From Staphylococcus schleiferi (GTDB taxonomy: Bacteria > Bacillota > Bacilli > Staphylococcales > Staphylococcaceae), in contig NZ_LR962863.1 in the NCBI RefSeq assembly GCF_900458895.1, positions 930,001 through 994,000 of the forward strand: a DNA stretch of 64,000 nt, given 5' to 3'. The notes below the pieces were generated by a model. It did not search any database and was not told the origin of the DNA. It saw only the letters and a program-made list of their open reading frames with translations. How positions within the stretch are numbered: position 1 is the first letter of the stretch; the number at the start of each line of letters is the position of its first letter. This document shows, in pieces, positions 32,521 to 42,365 of the stretch. The position numbers and the translations under genes were made by a program.

Positions 32521-33753
32521 ATGGCAATTGAAGAAAGATTACAACAATATGCAAAATTACTCGTCAACGTTGGAATGAACGTTCAGAAAGGGCAACCCGT
32601 GTTTATCAGAACAACAGTTGAGGCTGTAGATTTTACGAGACGTATCGTAGAAGAAGCTTATCTTGCAGGTGCTTCTGACGTCAGAGTGAAATACGCCGAC
32701 CCACAACTCAAACGTTATGCATATGAATATGAACCAGCTTCATTTTTTGAAAAAGATGTGAAGGCCTATGATGTAGAAGAGCGTATGGATTATGCGAATC
32801 GTGGTGCAAGTAACTTAGCACTGATTACTGAAGATCCTAATTTATTGAATGGAATAGATACGAATAAATTAAAAGCCGCTCAATTAAATCATAGTCATGC
32901 TTTTAAACCGTATATGGTGGAATCACAAAAGAATGCATTTCCTTGGGTGGTAGCTTGTTATCCATCAGAAGCATGGGCGCAGCGAGTTTATCCAGATTTA
33001 GAGCCACAAGCTGCTTTTGCGAAGTTTTTAGATGATATATTGAATATCGTCAGAGTCGACGGGAATGATCCGATCGCCAATTGGGAGCAACATACACAAT
33101 TATTAAAAGAGAAAGCCGATTACCTTAATGATAAAGCTTATGATGCACTTCATTTTATCTCTGAAGGTACAGATTTAGTCGTTGGCTTGGCGAAAGGCCA
33201 TATTTGGGAAGATGCAACGAGCTATACACCTGATGGCCAAGCATTTATCGCTAATATTCCAACTGAAGAAGTCTTTACAGCGCCTGATTGCCGACGCGTG
33301 AATGGCACGGTTTCGAATAAATTGCCTTTAAGTTATAATGGTACAATTATTGATGGCTTTAAACTGACATTTGAAGAAGGTCGTGTCGTTGATTTTGAAG
33401 CGGTAGAAGGTCAAGAAGTGCTTGCCTCTTTATTAGATACAGATGAAGGTGCACGTCGCTTAGGTGAAGTGGCTTTAGTTCCTGATGATTCACCGATATC
33501 TAATCGTAATACTATTTTTTATAATACATTATTTGATGAAAATGCCTCTTGTCATATCGCATTAGGTGCAGCTTATGCATTTAACCTTAAAGGCGGTACA
33601 GAGATGACGAGCGAAGAATTAAAAGCACATGGCTTAAATGATTCACTGAAACATGTTGACTTTATGATTGGTAGTCGTGATTTGAATATATATGGCGTTA
33701 AAGTAGATGGATCTGAAGAGTTAGTTTTCAAAGATGGAAATTGGGCAAATTGA
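32521..33753 (+). CDS. ampS: Aminopeptidase AmpS/PepS (M29 family)
   Basis: This M29 metallo-aminopeptidase trims N-terminal residues from peptides in the cytoplasm. The protein has 410 residues. The C-terminal catalytic domain has EGRVVDFEA, a glutamate in LGEVALVPDDSPI, histidine in NASCHIALGAAY, and HVDFMIGSRDLNIYG near the end, with the metal ligands expected of the family. The start follows GGGGG. It sits between a DUF1128 gene and a thioesterase gene, all on the plus strand. Confidence 0.9.
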   Translation: MAIEERLQQYAKLLVNVGMNVQKGQPVFIRTTVEAVDFTRRIVEEAYLAGASDVRVKYADPQLKRYAYEYEPASFFEKDVKAYDVEERMDYANRGASNLALITEDPNLLNGIDTNKLKAAQLNHSHAFKPYMVESQKNAFPWVVACYPSEAWAQRVYPDLEPQAAFAKFLDDILNIVRVDGNDPIANWEQHTQLLKEKADYLNDKAYDALHFISEGTDLVVGLAKGHIWEDATSYTPDGQAFIANIPTEEVFTAPDCRRVNGTVSNKLPLSYNGTIIDGFKLTFEEGRVVDFEAVEGQEVLASLLDTDEGARRLGEVALVPDDSPISNRNTIFYNTLFDENASCHIALGAAYAFNLKGGTEMTSEELKAHGLNDSLKHVDFMIGSRDLNIYGVKVDGSEELVFKDGNWAN

Positions 33754-33773
33754 TATAAAAAGAGGTTTAGAAT

Positions 33774-34295
33774 ATGACAAATGTAGAAAAAAGAGCAATG
33801 AAAGATTCAAAAGTATATAAATCTAGACAAGTATTTCCGACGGATACAAATCACCTAGGCACGCTGTTTGGCGGTACGATGATGGCCAATATCGATGAGA
33901 TTGCTGCAATTTGTGCGATGAAGCATGCAAATAATACCGTTGTCACTGCTTCAACGGATTCTGTAGACTTTTTAAAACCGATTAAAAATGGCGATATCAT
34001 GACTTATATCGCTATGGTGTCATATGCCGGCAGTTCTTCGATGGAGATTTGTGTTCAAATTATGATTGAAGATATTCATAATAATAAGCAAGAGTTAGCG
34101 GCATTAAGCTTTTTAACATTCGTTGCATTGGATGAAGATGGCAAACCTACAAAAGTACCTGACATTTATCCAGAAACTGAAGCTGAAAAATGGTTTCATG
34201 AAACAGCTGAAGTGCGTGTGAAACGTCGTAAAGAAAGAAGAAAAGAAAGCAAAAAAACATTACAATTTATTTCTGACTTAAAACGTAAACAGTAA
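33774..34295 (+). CDS. Acyl-CoA thioesterase (hotdog fold)
   Basis: This 173-residue member of the hotdog-fold acyl-CoA thioesterase family (YkhA/YciA type) hydrolyses acyl-CoA to free acid and CoA. Conserved features are HLGTLFGGTMMANIDEIAA, with the catalytic region and glycine pair, and SVDFLKPIKNGDIM. The C-terminal tail is very basic (KRRKERRKESKK). The start follows AAGAGG, 20 bases after ampS. The chain-length preference is unknown. Confidence 0.88.
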   Translation: MTNVEKRAMKDSKVYKSRQVFPTDTNHLGTLFGGTMMANIDEIAAICAMKHANNTVVTASTDSVDFLKPIKNGDIMTYIAMVSYAGSSSMEICVQIMIEDIHNNKQELAALSFLTFVALDEDGKPTKVPDIYPETEAEKWFHETAEVRVKRRKERRKESKKTLQFISDLKRKQ

Positions 34296-34404
34296 AAACG
34301 ATTAATTTAGAGTTGCATCAGTCCCGATGGAATGTCGTTTTAGACTGATTTAAATACAAAATTTGAAGCGTAATTGAAAAATACGTGTAGCGTTGAGTTA
34401 AAAA

Positions 34405-34467
34405 AGAGGCAAAGATGATTTACAGAAGTGACCCTTCTACTTTTGTAAACACATCTTTGCCTTTTTA
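34405..34467. terminator. Bidirectional terminator thioesterase / yfkAB
   Basis: The arms AGGCAAAGATG.../...CATCTTTGCCT have inner complementarity (TTTACA/TGTAAA), a T-run on the plus side and an A-run on the other. The site lies between convergent genes. Confidence 0.85.
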
Positions 34468-34489
34468 GCATATGGATATTTTCAATGGA

Positions 34490-35626
34490 TTAAGAAAAAA
34501 TTTGGTGCATCCGTTGTTCTTGTTTTTTAAAATCAACATTTGAGTAATACATATTTTTAACTAGAATGTTAGGACCTAAGCATTCAAATTGAGGACAATG
34601 GCAATTGATCGATTTTGATAGTGGCGTCGCCATCCAACGTTGAAATACATCTGTTAAACGATCTTGTTTAATGTTTGAAATCGTACCGGTTTCGTCGCCA
34701 AAATCTGTAACAATGACGTTACCCGTAAATACGTTCACATTTAAACGGCTTCTGCCATCTGGATCATTTCGTGTCGATACATTTGGCGCTTGTTTTAATT
34801 TTTCTCTTAATTGTGCATCAGCTTCATCTTGTAAACAAGGAAAAATAGGTAATGTACCGAACAACATCCAAGTGTCTTTATCGCGCACATCTAATAAATG
34901 TGAGATTGCAGATTTCATCGTTTTAAGATCGAGTACTTCCAATTGACTCGCAAAATCAGCAGGGTACATGGGATGCACTTCGTGACGTTGACATTTCATA
35001 TCGTGAATCACTTCATGATGAATTGATTCTAAATAAGGTAAAGTACTTTTATTTAACATTGTTTCTGCTGACACAAACATCCCTTGACGACTTAAATTTT
35101 GAGCATTTGAAATCATCTGTTCATAGAGTTTTAATTTCGCCTTTAATGGGGGCTGCTTGTCCATTGCGCCAAATCCAACTTCAGTAAATGTATCAATTGT
35201 GCCCCAGTTATGTGAAATGTGTAAAACATCGATATATTCAGCAATATCTAAATATCGATCTAAAGGTAGGGTTAAATTAGAATTCAATTGTACATAAATA
35301 CCCCGTTGCTCGGCATATTTTAATAATGGTTTAACAACTTCACGAATAGACTTTTTAGAAAACATAGGTTCTCCGCCAGTAATAGAAATCGTGCGTAAAG
35401 TTGGAATTTCATCTAATCGTTGCGTGATGAGTGACATTGGAAGCGGGTCGGGGTCTCTCGTCTGTAATGTGTAACCCACGGCGCAGTGACTGCAACGCAT
35501 ATTGCACAAATTAGTTGTTGTAAATTCAACATTACTCAGTACAGGTTGCCCATATCGATTGATATCTGAATAGGGTTCCCACGGATCATTTTTAATAGTA
35601 ATAGGATCCTTTTTGGTGCTTATCAT
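34490..35626 (-). CDS. yfkAB: Radical SAM protein YfkAB
   Basis: This radical S-adenosylmethionine enzyme of unknown substrate has 378 residues. The [4Fe-4S] motif is C-x3-C-x2-C in NLCNMRCSHC (about residue 42), followed by SITGGEPMF. Near the C-terminus is the second cluster motif C-x-C-x4-C in CHCPQFEC, which defines the YfkAB subgroup. I took the ATG with GAGGAG upstream, not the TTG two codons earlier. It is monocistronic and divergent from the small SE1561-family gene. Confidence 0.85.
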   Translation of the reverse strand: MISTKKDPITIKNDPWEPYSDINRYGQPVLSNVEFTTTNLCNMRCSHCAVGYTLQTRDPDPLPMSLITQRLDEIPTLRTISITGGEPMFSKKSIREVVKPLLKYAEQRGIYVQLNSNLTLPLDRYLDIAEYIDVLHISHNWGTIDTFTEVGFGAMDKQPPLKAKLKLYEQMISNAQNLSRQGMFVSAETMLNKSTLPYLESIHHEVIHDMKCQRHEVHPMYPADFASQLEVLDLKTMKSAISHLLDVRDKDTWMLFGTLPIFPCLQDEADAQLREKLKQAPNVSTRNDPDGRSRLNVNVFTGNVIVTDFGDETGTISNIKQDRLTDVFQRWMATPLSKSINCHCPQFECLGPNILVKNMYYSNVDFKKQEQRMHQIFS

Positions 35627-35739
35627 AATCAAAACTCCTCATCTTAAAATACATGATTGTTTGATATTGGCTATTGAGGAATATCAAATTCATGTTAATA
35701 TAGCTATGACAATGCAATTATAAAGGAGAATCGCAAAGT

Positions 35740-35901
35740 ATGAAAGAGCCACAAACGATGAATCAAATAAAAGAAAGATTATCTCAATTTTTAGAAGAAT
35801 TAGAACATACCAAACCTGATGAGGTGAGCGTTGAAGATATCGATGAGTGGATTCATTTACTAGACCAACTTGAAGTAAAAGTAAGTCAGTTACGTAAATA
35901 G
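35740..35901 (+). CDS. SE1561 family small protein
   Basis: This 53-residue acidic helical protein (MKEPQTMNQIKERLSQF at the start, LEVKVSQLRK at the end) matches my recollection of the SE1561 family found in staphylococci. It is unannotated in function. AAAGGAG stands 11 bases before the ATG, and the reading frame has two clear heptad-like helices split by SVEDIDEW. It lies between divergent yfkAB and the PfpI-like gene. Confidence 0.75.
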   Translation: MKEPQTMNQIKERLSQFLEELEHTKPDEVSVEDIDEWIHLLDQLEVKVSQLRK

Positions 35902-35977
35902 TTTATTTTGTGATGTTTAGTCAAATTCAATCCGGGTATTTAATACACTAGATACAATAAAGAAAGGTGATTGAATC

Positions 35978-36493
35978 ATGGCAAAAAAAATAGCAGTATT
36001 ATTAGCAGACCAATTTGAAGATATTGAATTTACAAGTCCAAAAGAAGCTTTAGAAGAAGCTGGACATGAAATAGAAGTAATCGGAAATACTGCCAATTCA
36101 GAAGTTGTTGGTAAACATGGTGCAAAAGCAACTGTAGATGTAAGTATTGCTGATGCAAAACCTGAAAATTATGATGCGATATTATTGCCAGGTGGTTTTT
36201 CTCCAGACTTATTACGTGGAGATGAAGAACAACGATATGGTACTTTCGCAAAATATTTCTTAAAAGAAGACGCACCAACATTTGCCATTTGTCATGGCCC
36301 ACAAATTTTAATTGATACAGATGAATTAAAAGGGCGTACATTGACTGCAGTGCTTAACGTACGTAAAGATTTATCAAATGCAGGCGCTAAAGTGGTGGAT
36401 GAGTCAGTTGTTGTGGACAAAAACTTAGTGACAAGTAGAGTTCCTGATGACTTAGATGACTTTAACAGAGAAATTGTGAATGCATTAAAATAA
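35978..36493 (+). CDS. DJ-1/PfpI family protein
   Basis: This 171-residue DJ-1/PfpI superfamily protein is related to B. subtilis general stress protein 18. The nucleophilic cysteine C105 lies in AICHGPQIL with the adjacent H106, and a conserved glutamate lies in ADQFEDIEF (near residue 15). Members have been described as peptidases, chaperones or glyoxalase/deglycase-like enzymes; which applies here is not known. The start follows GAAAGGTG and a good terminator follows. Confidence 0.87.
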   Translation: MAKKIAVLLADQFEDIEFTSPKEALEEAGHEIEVIGNTANSEVVGKHGAKATVDVSIADAKPENYDAILLPGGFSPDLLRGDEEQRYGTFAKYFLKEDAPTFAICHGPQILIDTDELKGRTLTAVLNVRKDLSNAGAKVVDESVVVDKNLVTSRVPDDLDDFNREIVNALK

Positions 36494-36515
36494 TTCAAGA
36501 TTCAATTAATGAAGG

Positions 36516-36549
36516 CTACCGTCAAATCTTATTTGACGGTAGTTTTTTA
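36516..36549 (+). terminator. Terminator of the DJ-1/PfpI gene
   Basis: The perfect inverted repeat CTACCGTCAAAT/ATTTGACGGTAG is followed by TTTTTT. Confidence 0.85.
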
Positions 36550-36592
36550 CGTCTTAATCAGAAATATATTTTTAAAGGAAGAAGCGGTCAAT

Positions 36593-36640
36593 AAAAAGGA
36601 GCGAGGTAGAAATCGAATGGATTTCCAACTCGCTCCGAGT
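36593..36640. repeat. Hairpin repeat unit, likely pyruvate oxidase terminator
   Basis: GGAGCGAG (36598-36605) pairs with CTCGCTCC (36629-36636), with an inner GAAATC/GATTTC stem. The A5 at 36593 gives a T-run on the minus strand, suitable for ending the pyruvate oxidase transcript. Confidence 0.7.
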
Positions 36641-36761
36641 GCTAGCTAGGATACAAATTCTCAAGCAAAAAACCTGTATGCCTTTCGTAATTTGAAATTT
36701 TCTTCGCCTTCAATATAGCTCTTTGATGCTTGGAAATATTAGCATTTGTACAATCGATTAA

Positions 36762-38507
36762 TTAAAGGAAACGTTTAACAGCTGTAGACAGTGACGGCAT
36801 TTCGTTAAAAATAAATTTACGATCTTCAGTTAAACTACGATATGCCCATTTTGCATAATTTAGCGCTTGTTCTGGCATAATTTTACCAGGGAGTGGCGCA
36901 GCGTTTTTATCGACATAAACATTAACGATAGTCGGTCTATGTTGTTGTACAGCTGTTTGTACAATAGCATCAATGTCGTCAGGATTATCAAGTGTATAAC
37001 CAACGCCACCACAAATTTCTGCATATTTAGCAAAGTCCATATCACTAAAGTCTATACCATATTCTAATTCTCCAGCTTCTTGCTGTTCGTATTTAATAAA
37101 TGATAATTCCGTATTGTTGAGCACAAATAGTACCATCGGCAAACGGTATTGAACAGCGGTAGCAAAGTCTTGCATTACCATTTCAAAAGCACCGTCTCCC
37201 GTAATACCAATCACTTGGCGACCTGGATAGGCAATGCGTGAGGCAATCGCAGTTGGAAGTGCACAGCCCATCGTACCGAGCCAACTTGAAATAACAAAGT
37301 GGTTATTAACGCCAAGATTTAGGTAACGTGTAGACCATACTGTAGATGTTCCTACGTCAGCAGCAATAACCGTATCGTCAGTGATTACTTTATTAATCGC
37401 ATCCATTAACCGCTCTGGACGTATAGGCTTAGCTGTATTTTTCTTGTCTTCTTTCATCCAGCCTTCCCAAGTTTCTTTATGGTCTAACATTTCAGATAAA
37501 AATGGACGGTCAGAAACCGGATCAATCGCTTCGATCAGTGCTTGGAGTGCCAGTTGACTATCACCGACAATTGGGGCATCAACATTAAAACGATGTCCGA
37601 TAGCTTCAGGGTTTTCATCAATTTGAATAGCTGGAATATCTTTCTTAGGTAAATAGTCTATATACGGATAATTTGTCCCCGCTAAAATAAGCAAGTCTGC
37701 GTTTTGCATCGCTTGATATGACGGTTTTGTACCAATTTTACCGATATTTCCTAAATTATAAGGATGCTGATCGCCGACAATTGTTTTAGACGGCAATGTG
37801 ATAATTGTAGGGATTTTACCTTTTTCTATAAATTGACGTACTTCTGCTTTCGCATTTTCAGTCCCTTTACCAACAAGGATGACAGGTCGTTTACTGTCGT
37901 TAAATAAACGTGCGGCTTTTTGAATTTCATGCGTAGCGGGTTGGCGTCTTTCTTTTTGATAAGGCTTAACTTCAGAAGGGAAGTTATCATCGACTTTAGT
38001 ATTCAAAATGTTGTTTGGAAGTGTAAGTACTGCAACGCCTTTCTTTTCGTAGGCAGTACGAATAGCTTCATCTACAATTTGAAAGACATTGTCAGCATCA
38101 CTGTCTTTTAATTGGTAATTATATACAGCAACATCTTCAAATAAATTCGGTAAATTAATTTCTTGGAATGTTTTTGTCCCAAGTTTATCACTGTCGGCTT
38201 GTCCTGAGAGGATTAATTGCGGTACATTATCGAGTTTCGCATCATACATGCCGTTTAATAAATGTACTGCACCAGGACCACCTATTCCTAAAGCAACCCC
38301 AATTTTACCTGTAAGTTTTGTATAAGCTGCAGCTGATAGACTCGCAACTTCTTCATGACGTACATGAATAAATCTGATTGAATCTTCGGCACTTTTAAGA
38401 CCATCCACAACTGCATCAATAGAATCACCAGGAATACCATATACGTGATCGATATCCCAAGCTTTTAATGCTTCTATAAGTGCCATATTCGCTTTAACTT
38501 TTCCCAT
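36762..38507 (-). CDS. cidC: Pyruvate oxidase, CidC type
   Basis: This thiamine diphosphate- and FAD-dependent enzyme converts pyruvate to acetate and CO2, passing electrons to the membrane. In S. aureus CidC drives overflow acetate and affects cell death. The protein has 581 residues. The N-terminus carries the cofactor-activating glutamate in HVRHEEVASL, and the thiamine motif GDGAFEMVMQD...VLFVLNN lies in the C-terminal domain. I chose MGKVKANMALIEALK, preceded by GGGAG; the frame is open 24 codons upstream but without support. The sequence fits S. aureus CidC well, although cidA and cidB are not next to it here. Confidence 0.88.
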   Translation of the reverse strand: MGKVKANMALIEALKAWDIDHVYGIPGDSIDAVVDGLKSAEDSIRFIHVRHEEVASLSAAAYTKLTGKIGVALGIGGPGAVHLLNGMYDAKLDNVPQLILSGQADSDKLGTKTFQEINLPNLFEDVAVYNYQLKDSDADNVFQIVDEAIRTAYEKKGVAVLTLPNNILNTKVDDNFPSEVKPYQKERRQPATHEIQKAARLFNDSKRPVILVGKGTENAKAEVRQFIEKGKIPTIITLPSKTIVGDQHPYNLGNIGKIGTKPSYQAMQNADLLILAGTNYPYIDYLPKKDIPAIQIDENPEAIGHRFNVDAPIVGDSQLALQALIEAIDPVSDRPFLSEMLDHKETWEGWMKEDKKNTAKPIRPERLMDAINKVITDDTVIAADVGTSTVWSTRYLNLGVNNHFVISSWLGTMGCALPTAIASRIAYPGRQVIGITGDGAFEMVMQDFATAVQYRLPMVLFVLNNTELSFIKYEQQEAGELEYGIDFSDMDFAKYAEICGGVGYTLDNPDDIDAIVQTAVQQHRPTIVNVYVDKNAAPLPGKIMPEQALNYAKWAYRSLTEDRKFIFNEMPSLSTAVKRFL

Positions 38508-38702
38508 TTTATTACGACTCCCTTTCCAATATAGTAACCTATAAGATTGATATACCCATTTTTTCATTTTATACATCAATATTCAAAATACGTGCTTAAC
38601 CTCATCCTGCAGACTGATTTTTGATTAAATATATAGATAAATTTCATAGGACTTGATAAACTCACAGTAATTAGTGAATTGAAATTGAGAAAGTAGGTCA
38701 TC

Positions 38703-39514
38703 ATGGATGAGAAGAAAAGACCGAATGGGGAAGTCTGCCGCACAAACCCCATGACAATGCGCCGCATTACAATACGTATTACCAGCCTGTAGGTCAACCG
38801 CCTAAAAAACAGAAGCCAAGACGCATTTTTCGTACATTGATTTTTGTCTTAATTTTTATTGCTGCATTGTTTATTGGTTTGATGTATATGCTCTCACAGC
38901 AAGCGGATGTATCTGATTTAAAAAGTATCGAGCAAAAAGACAGTTATGTGAGTGCATCGCAAATGCCTAAATATACGAGAGGTGCTTTTATTGCAGTGGA
39001 AGATAAACGGTTTTACCATCACTCGGGTGTCGATTATAAAGGGAGCATTCGAGCCATTTTTGCGTCGATAAAAGATAAAAATCGTTTGCAAGGCGGAAGT
39101 ACGATTACCCAACAGCTTGCTAAAAACTTTTATTATGATAACCAACAGACGGTAACAAGAAAACTAAAAGAAATGTTTGTTGCGAGACGCATTGAAAGAA
39201 CATATAGTAAAGAGCAGATTTTAAGTTATTATATGAATAATATTTTTTATGGAGACAATCATTATACGATTGAATCTGCAGCACGTTATTATTTCGGAAC
39301 AACAACGAATCAACAAAATACAAATTTACCTCAAATCACCGTGTTACAAAGTGCAATCCTTGCAAGCAAAGTGAATGCACCTTCAGTTTACGATGTTAAT
39401 GATATGTCACCCGCTTTTATAAATCGAACTAAAATGACGTTAGAAAAAATGAAGCAACAAAATTATATTAGTGAACAACAATACACTGAGGCATTGCAAC
39501 AACTTGGTGCTTAA
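38703..39514 (+). pseudogene. sgtB: Monofunctional peptidoglycan glycosyltransferase SgtB, with one N-terminal frameshift
   Basis: This GT51 enzyme polymerises lipid II into glycan strands outside the membrane. The expected product is about 270 residues: a cytoplasmic N-tail, one membrane helix (near 50-70) and a catalytic domain with AVEDKRFYHHSGVD (catalytic glutamate) and GGSTITQQLAKN. The frame breaks at the G4 at 38727-38730. Adding one G joins the start MDEKKRPNG to SLPHKPHDNAPHYNTYYQPVG, which fits my recollection of the S. aureus N-terminus. Everything essential lies after the break, so an internal start near 38837 could give a protein lacking only the N-tail. In S. aureus sgtB is induced by VraSR. 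Confidence 0.83.
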
Positions 39515-39602
39515 CACAAATATATGGCATAATAAAAGAGTGCTATAAAAGTTTTTAAAATTGATCCATTGATAGTAAATGGCCGAGTTAAGTCTAGCTT
39601 AT

Positions 39603-39618
39603 ATTAAGCATGCTTAAT
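39603..39618. repeat. Perfect 16-base palindrome between sgtB and recX
   Basis: ATTAAGCATGCTTAAT reads the same on both strands. It could be a protein binding site; none is recognised. Confidence 0.4.
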
Positions 39619-39634
39619 GTGAGTCAACCAGACA

Positions 39635-39680
39635 GGGGTGGGACAATGAAATCTAATCGATTTCTGTTCCACTCCCTTTT
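39635..39680 (+). terminator. Hairpin repeat unit, terminator of sgtB
   Basis: GGGGTGGGACA...GAAATC pairs with GATTTC...TTCCACTCC, followed by CTTTTG. It is a member of the dispersed hairpin family. Confidence 0.75.
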
Positions 39681-39701
39681 GTGATGATTTGGGGTGATAA
39701 G

Positions 39702-40505
39702 ATGAATGAGATAACTAAAATAGAAGTTCAAAAAAACAATAAAGAGAGATTTAATATTTATATAGATCAAGTTTTTGCAATGGGTATTTCTATGGATACG
39801 CTTGTAGCCTTTAATTTAAAAAAGGGAGACATCGTCGATAAAAAACAAATCGATGCGATTAATCAAGAAGAGTATGATAGACAAGCGATTAATCAAGCCA
39901 TGCAATACTTATCTTATCGCAAACGTACACGTAAGGAGATTAAATTACATCTCTTAAAGCAAGACTTTCCAGAGGCGGTCATCGCACGTGCGATAGATTA
40001 TTGTGAACATCTTCAATTAATTGATCATCGTGACTATATGATAAGCTTAAAAAATACATTACTTCGTACGACGGATAAAGGGCCTGAAATCTTTCGACAG
40101 AAGTTACTAGAAGCTGGCATAGAAACGGACTTAATTGATGAAGGCGTTCAATTATATGAAGAAGAGCAGCCAATCGATGCTATTGTGGCATTAGCTGAAA
40201 AAATTATGAAACAAAAAAAGGGGCCTGTCTCCAAGGTGAAATTGAAAATTCAACAATCACTTCAACAAAAAGGGTATCGTTTAGATACAATTTATAAAGT
40301 AATGGATCAACTCGAAATAGAACAGGATTCAGAAATGATAGACAAATTATTGCAACGTGATTTAGAGAAAGTCTATAATAAAAATCAGAAGAAATACAGT
40401 GGGCAACACCTCTATATGAAAACTGTAGAAGGATTGTTGAGAAAAGGCTATCAATACGATGAGATTAGACAAAAATTATCAGAAAGTGGTATCGAAAATG
40501 AGTGA
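39702..40505 (+). CDS. recX: Regulatory protein RecX
   Basis: RecX binds RecA filaments and limits recombination and SOS induction. The protein has 267 residues and is made of repeated three-helix units (for example AMQYLSYRKRTRKEIKLHL, VKLKIQQSLQQKGY and LLRKGYQYDEIRQKL), the long Gram-positive form. I chose MNEITKIEVQ because GGGGTGA stands just before it, not an ATG seven codons earlier. It overlaps the yfhH gene by eight bases. Confidence 0.92.
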   Translation: MNEITKIEVQKNNKERFNIYIDQVFAMGISMDTLVAFNLKKGDIVDKKQIDAINQEEYDRQAINQAMQYLSYRKRTRKEIKLHLLKQDFPEAVIARAIDYCEHLQLIDHRDYMISLKNTLLRTTDKGPEIFRQKLLEAGIETDLIDEGVQLYEEEQPIDAIVALAEKIMKQKKGPVSKVKLKIQQSLQQKGYRLDTIYKVMDQLEIEQDSEMIDKLLQRDLEKVYNKNQKKYSGQHLYMKTVEGLLRKGYQYDEIRQKLSESGIENE

Positions 40506-40812
40506 TAAACGTTTAAGTGAAATGGATAGGCAAGAGATTTTACATGTGATCCAAACGAGTAAAGAGAAAATGCGAAAAGCAGAAATGAACGGTATCATGA
40601 ATGAATATGATGTCTATGCCAATAAAGTCGTTATTGCTGAAAGCTACCTTATCGATACAGATAAGATAGAAATAGGTAAAATATATAAATTGAAAGATGG
40701 TACAGAAGACTTTTTTAAAGTTGAACGTTTAAAAGGAATCTTTGCTTGGGGATTTAGAATTAATCATAGTGACCCCGAAGAAGGATTGCCAATTTCATTA
40801 TTAAAATTATAA
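40498..40812 (+). CDS. yfhH: YfhH family protein (DUF1811)
   Basis: This 104-residue soluble protein of unknown function has an N-terminal helical part (RLSEMDRQEILHVIQTSKEKMRKAE) and a C-terminal SH3-like beta part (GKIYKLKDGTEDFFKVERLKGIFAWGFR). It follows recX with an eight-base overlap, as in other Bacillales. The start is ATG within the recX end. It is followed by the TagH-like gene 14 bases later. Confidence 0.82.
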   Translation: MSDKRLSEMDRQEILHVIQTSKEKMRKAEMNGIMNEYDVYANKVVIAESYLIDTDKIEIGKIYKLKDGTEDFFKVERLKGIFAWGFRINHSDPEEGLPISLLKL

Positions 40813-40826
40813 AAGGGGTAGCGCGC

Positions 40827-42357
40827 ATGGGTAGTTCAATTGTCTTGAAGATGATTAATGTAACACATTATTATCGCAATCAAAAAAAAACAAAATGTGC
40901 TTAAACCTTTTAGTTATCAGCCCGAAGATATTGAGCTGAATAATATTTCGCTATATGTCTATGAAGGTGAAGCTTTAGGTATCATCGGGGAAGCGGATGC
41001 TTCCAAGTCACTAGTAGGTGAAATATTAGCAGGCACGGTTCAACCTGATAAAGGTCGAATTGTAAGAAAAGCTTCGATGTTTTATGCGAATATGAATCAA
41101 AAATCAGTTGAGGATACAACGGTTGAAGATTATGTCAGTGACGTCGTTCAACTTTATCCTTATGAAGCGGCTGCACACAAGGTGTCACAAATTATTAAAT
41201 ATGCACATCTAGAAGAGGTTAAAACAGAGCGAGTAAGCCAACTGACAGATGCACAATATGCACAATTGCTTTTTAGTTTGGCCCGTTCTTCTGATGCTGA
41301 AATTGTGATATTAAGTCATATTTTAAGTTATTTGAATGAAGCGTTTTTTGAAAAAGCACAACTAATGATGCAAGAATATGTTGAGCGTGAGTGGACGTGG
41401 ATTACAATCGATAATGATGTCGATAAAGTGAAAGCTGTGAGCAACTATTTGGCCTGGATATCACATGGTCAATTAAGAAAAGAAGGTGCCATTAGCCAAG
41501 TTTATCCTAAATTTATGGCACATCAACGTGATATGGATTCCCTTAAAACAGATGAGGAGAAAAAGCATTTTGATGAAGATTGGAAAAGAAATCGCAGTAG
41601 AATGCCGGAACTCACATACAATTTTAAGAGAATTGAGCGTTATCATCACGCAAAACCACCTGCCTTTCTTTCGAGAATTTGGTTATGGTCTATTTTATTT
41701 TTGGTTGGCATGTGTGCGGCAAGTCTCCTCGTCATCAGTGGGATAGGTAAAATAGACAGCACACAAATAACAACGCAACCTACAATTTCCAAACAAGCAA
41801 AAGATCCTTATGAAGAAAAACTTGCATATGGGATTGTCAATGAGAGTTCGGTCACTTTGACATCGTTAGAGCATGGGCGCAAAACAATCACCATGCCACA
41901 TTATTCGATAGCAACTATTGTAGGTGAAAATAAAGCGACATATAAAATACAAGTTAACGGTTCTTTTTATAAAGCTGATAAAGGAAAATTTGAATATTTT
42001 AATCCTGCTGCTTTATACAAAGATGTGAAGCGTAAAGATTTAGAACCTTATATGAAAAGTAATTATATCAACTATGTCGATTACTTTAATGGGGAATTAC
42101 ATAAATCACATGAGAAAGTGAATGATACACTTGTACCAGGAAAGAAAGACCGCTTCGTTGAGCCTGTTATTGAACAACCGATTGCAATGTTGTTTGACGA
42201 CCGTAATCATTTAATGGGCTTTACGTATCCGATTGTGGACAAGTCGAAATTAGAAGACAAATACCATATTAAAAGTGATGTATGGATAACAAAAACGGAT
42301 GAGGGCTATTTTATTGCAGATTTGAAAAATTCAAAATGGCTTTATATCGAATTGTAG
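40827..42357 (+). pseudogene. TagH-like ABC ATPase with degenerate catalytic motifs and a frameshift
   Basis: This ABC-transporter ATPase-like protein would have about 509 residues. The N-terminal domain (to about 230) looks like TagH, but the motifs are decayed: Walker A reads GEADASKS, the signature reads QLTDAQYAQ instead of LSGGQ, Walker B ends ILSHI without the Asp-Glu pair, and the H-loop position reads TIDND. One membrane helix follows (about residues 275-295), then a 210-residue outer domain, as in long TagH proteins. The frame breaks at an A9 (40882-40890); removing one A joins YYRNQKK to QNVLKPFSYQPED. The next gene is a TagG-like permease. It is probably a pseudo-ATPase; a role in cell-surface polymer export is inferred from the neighbour and fold only. 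Confidence 0.7.
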
Positions 42358-42365
42358 GTGGAAAA

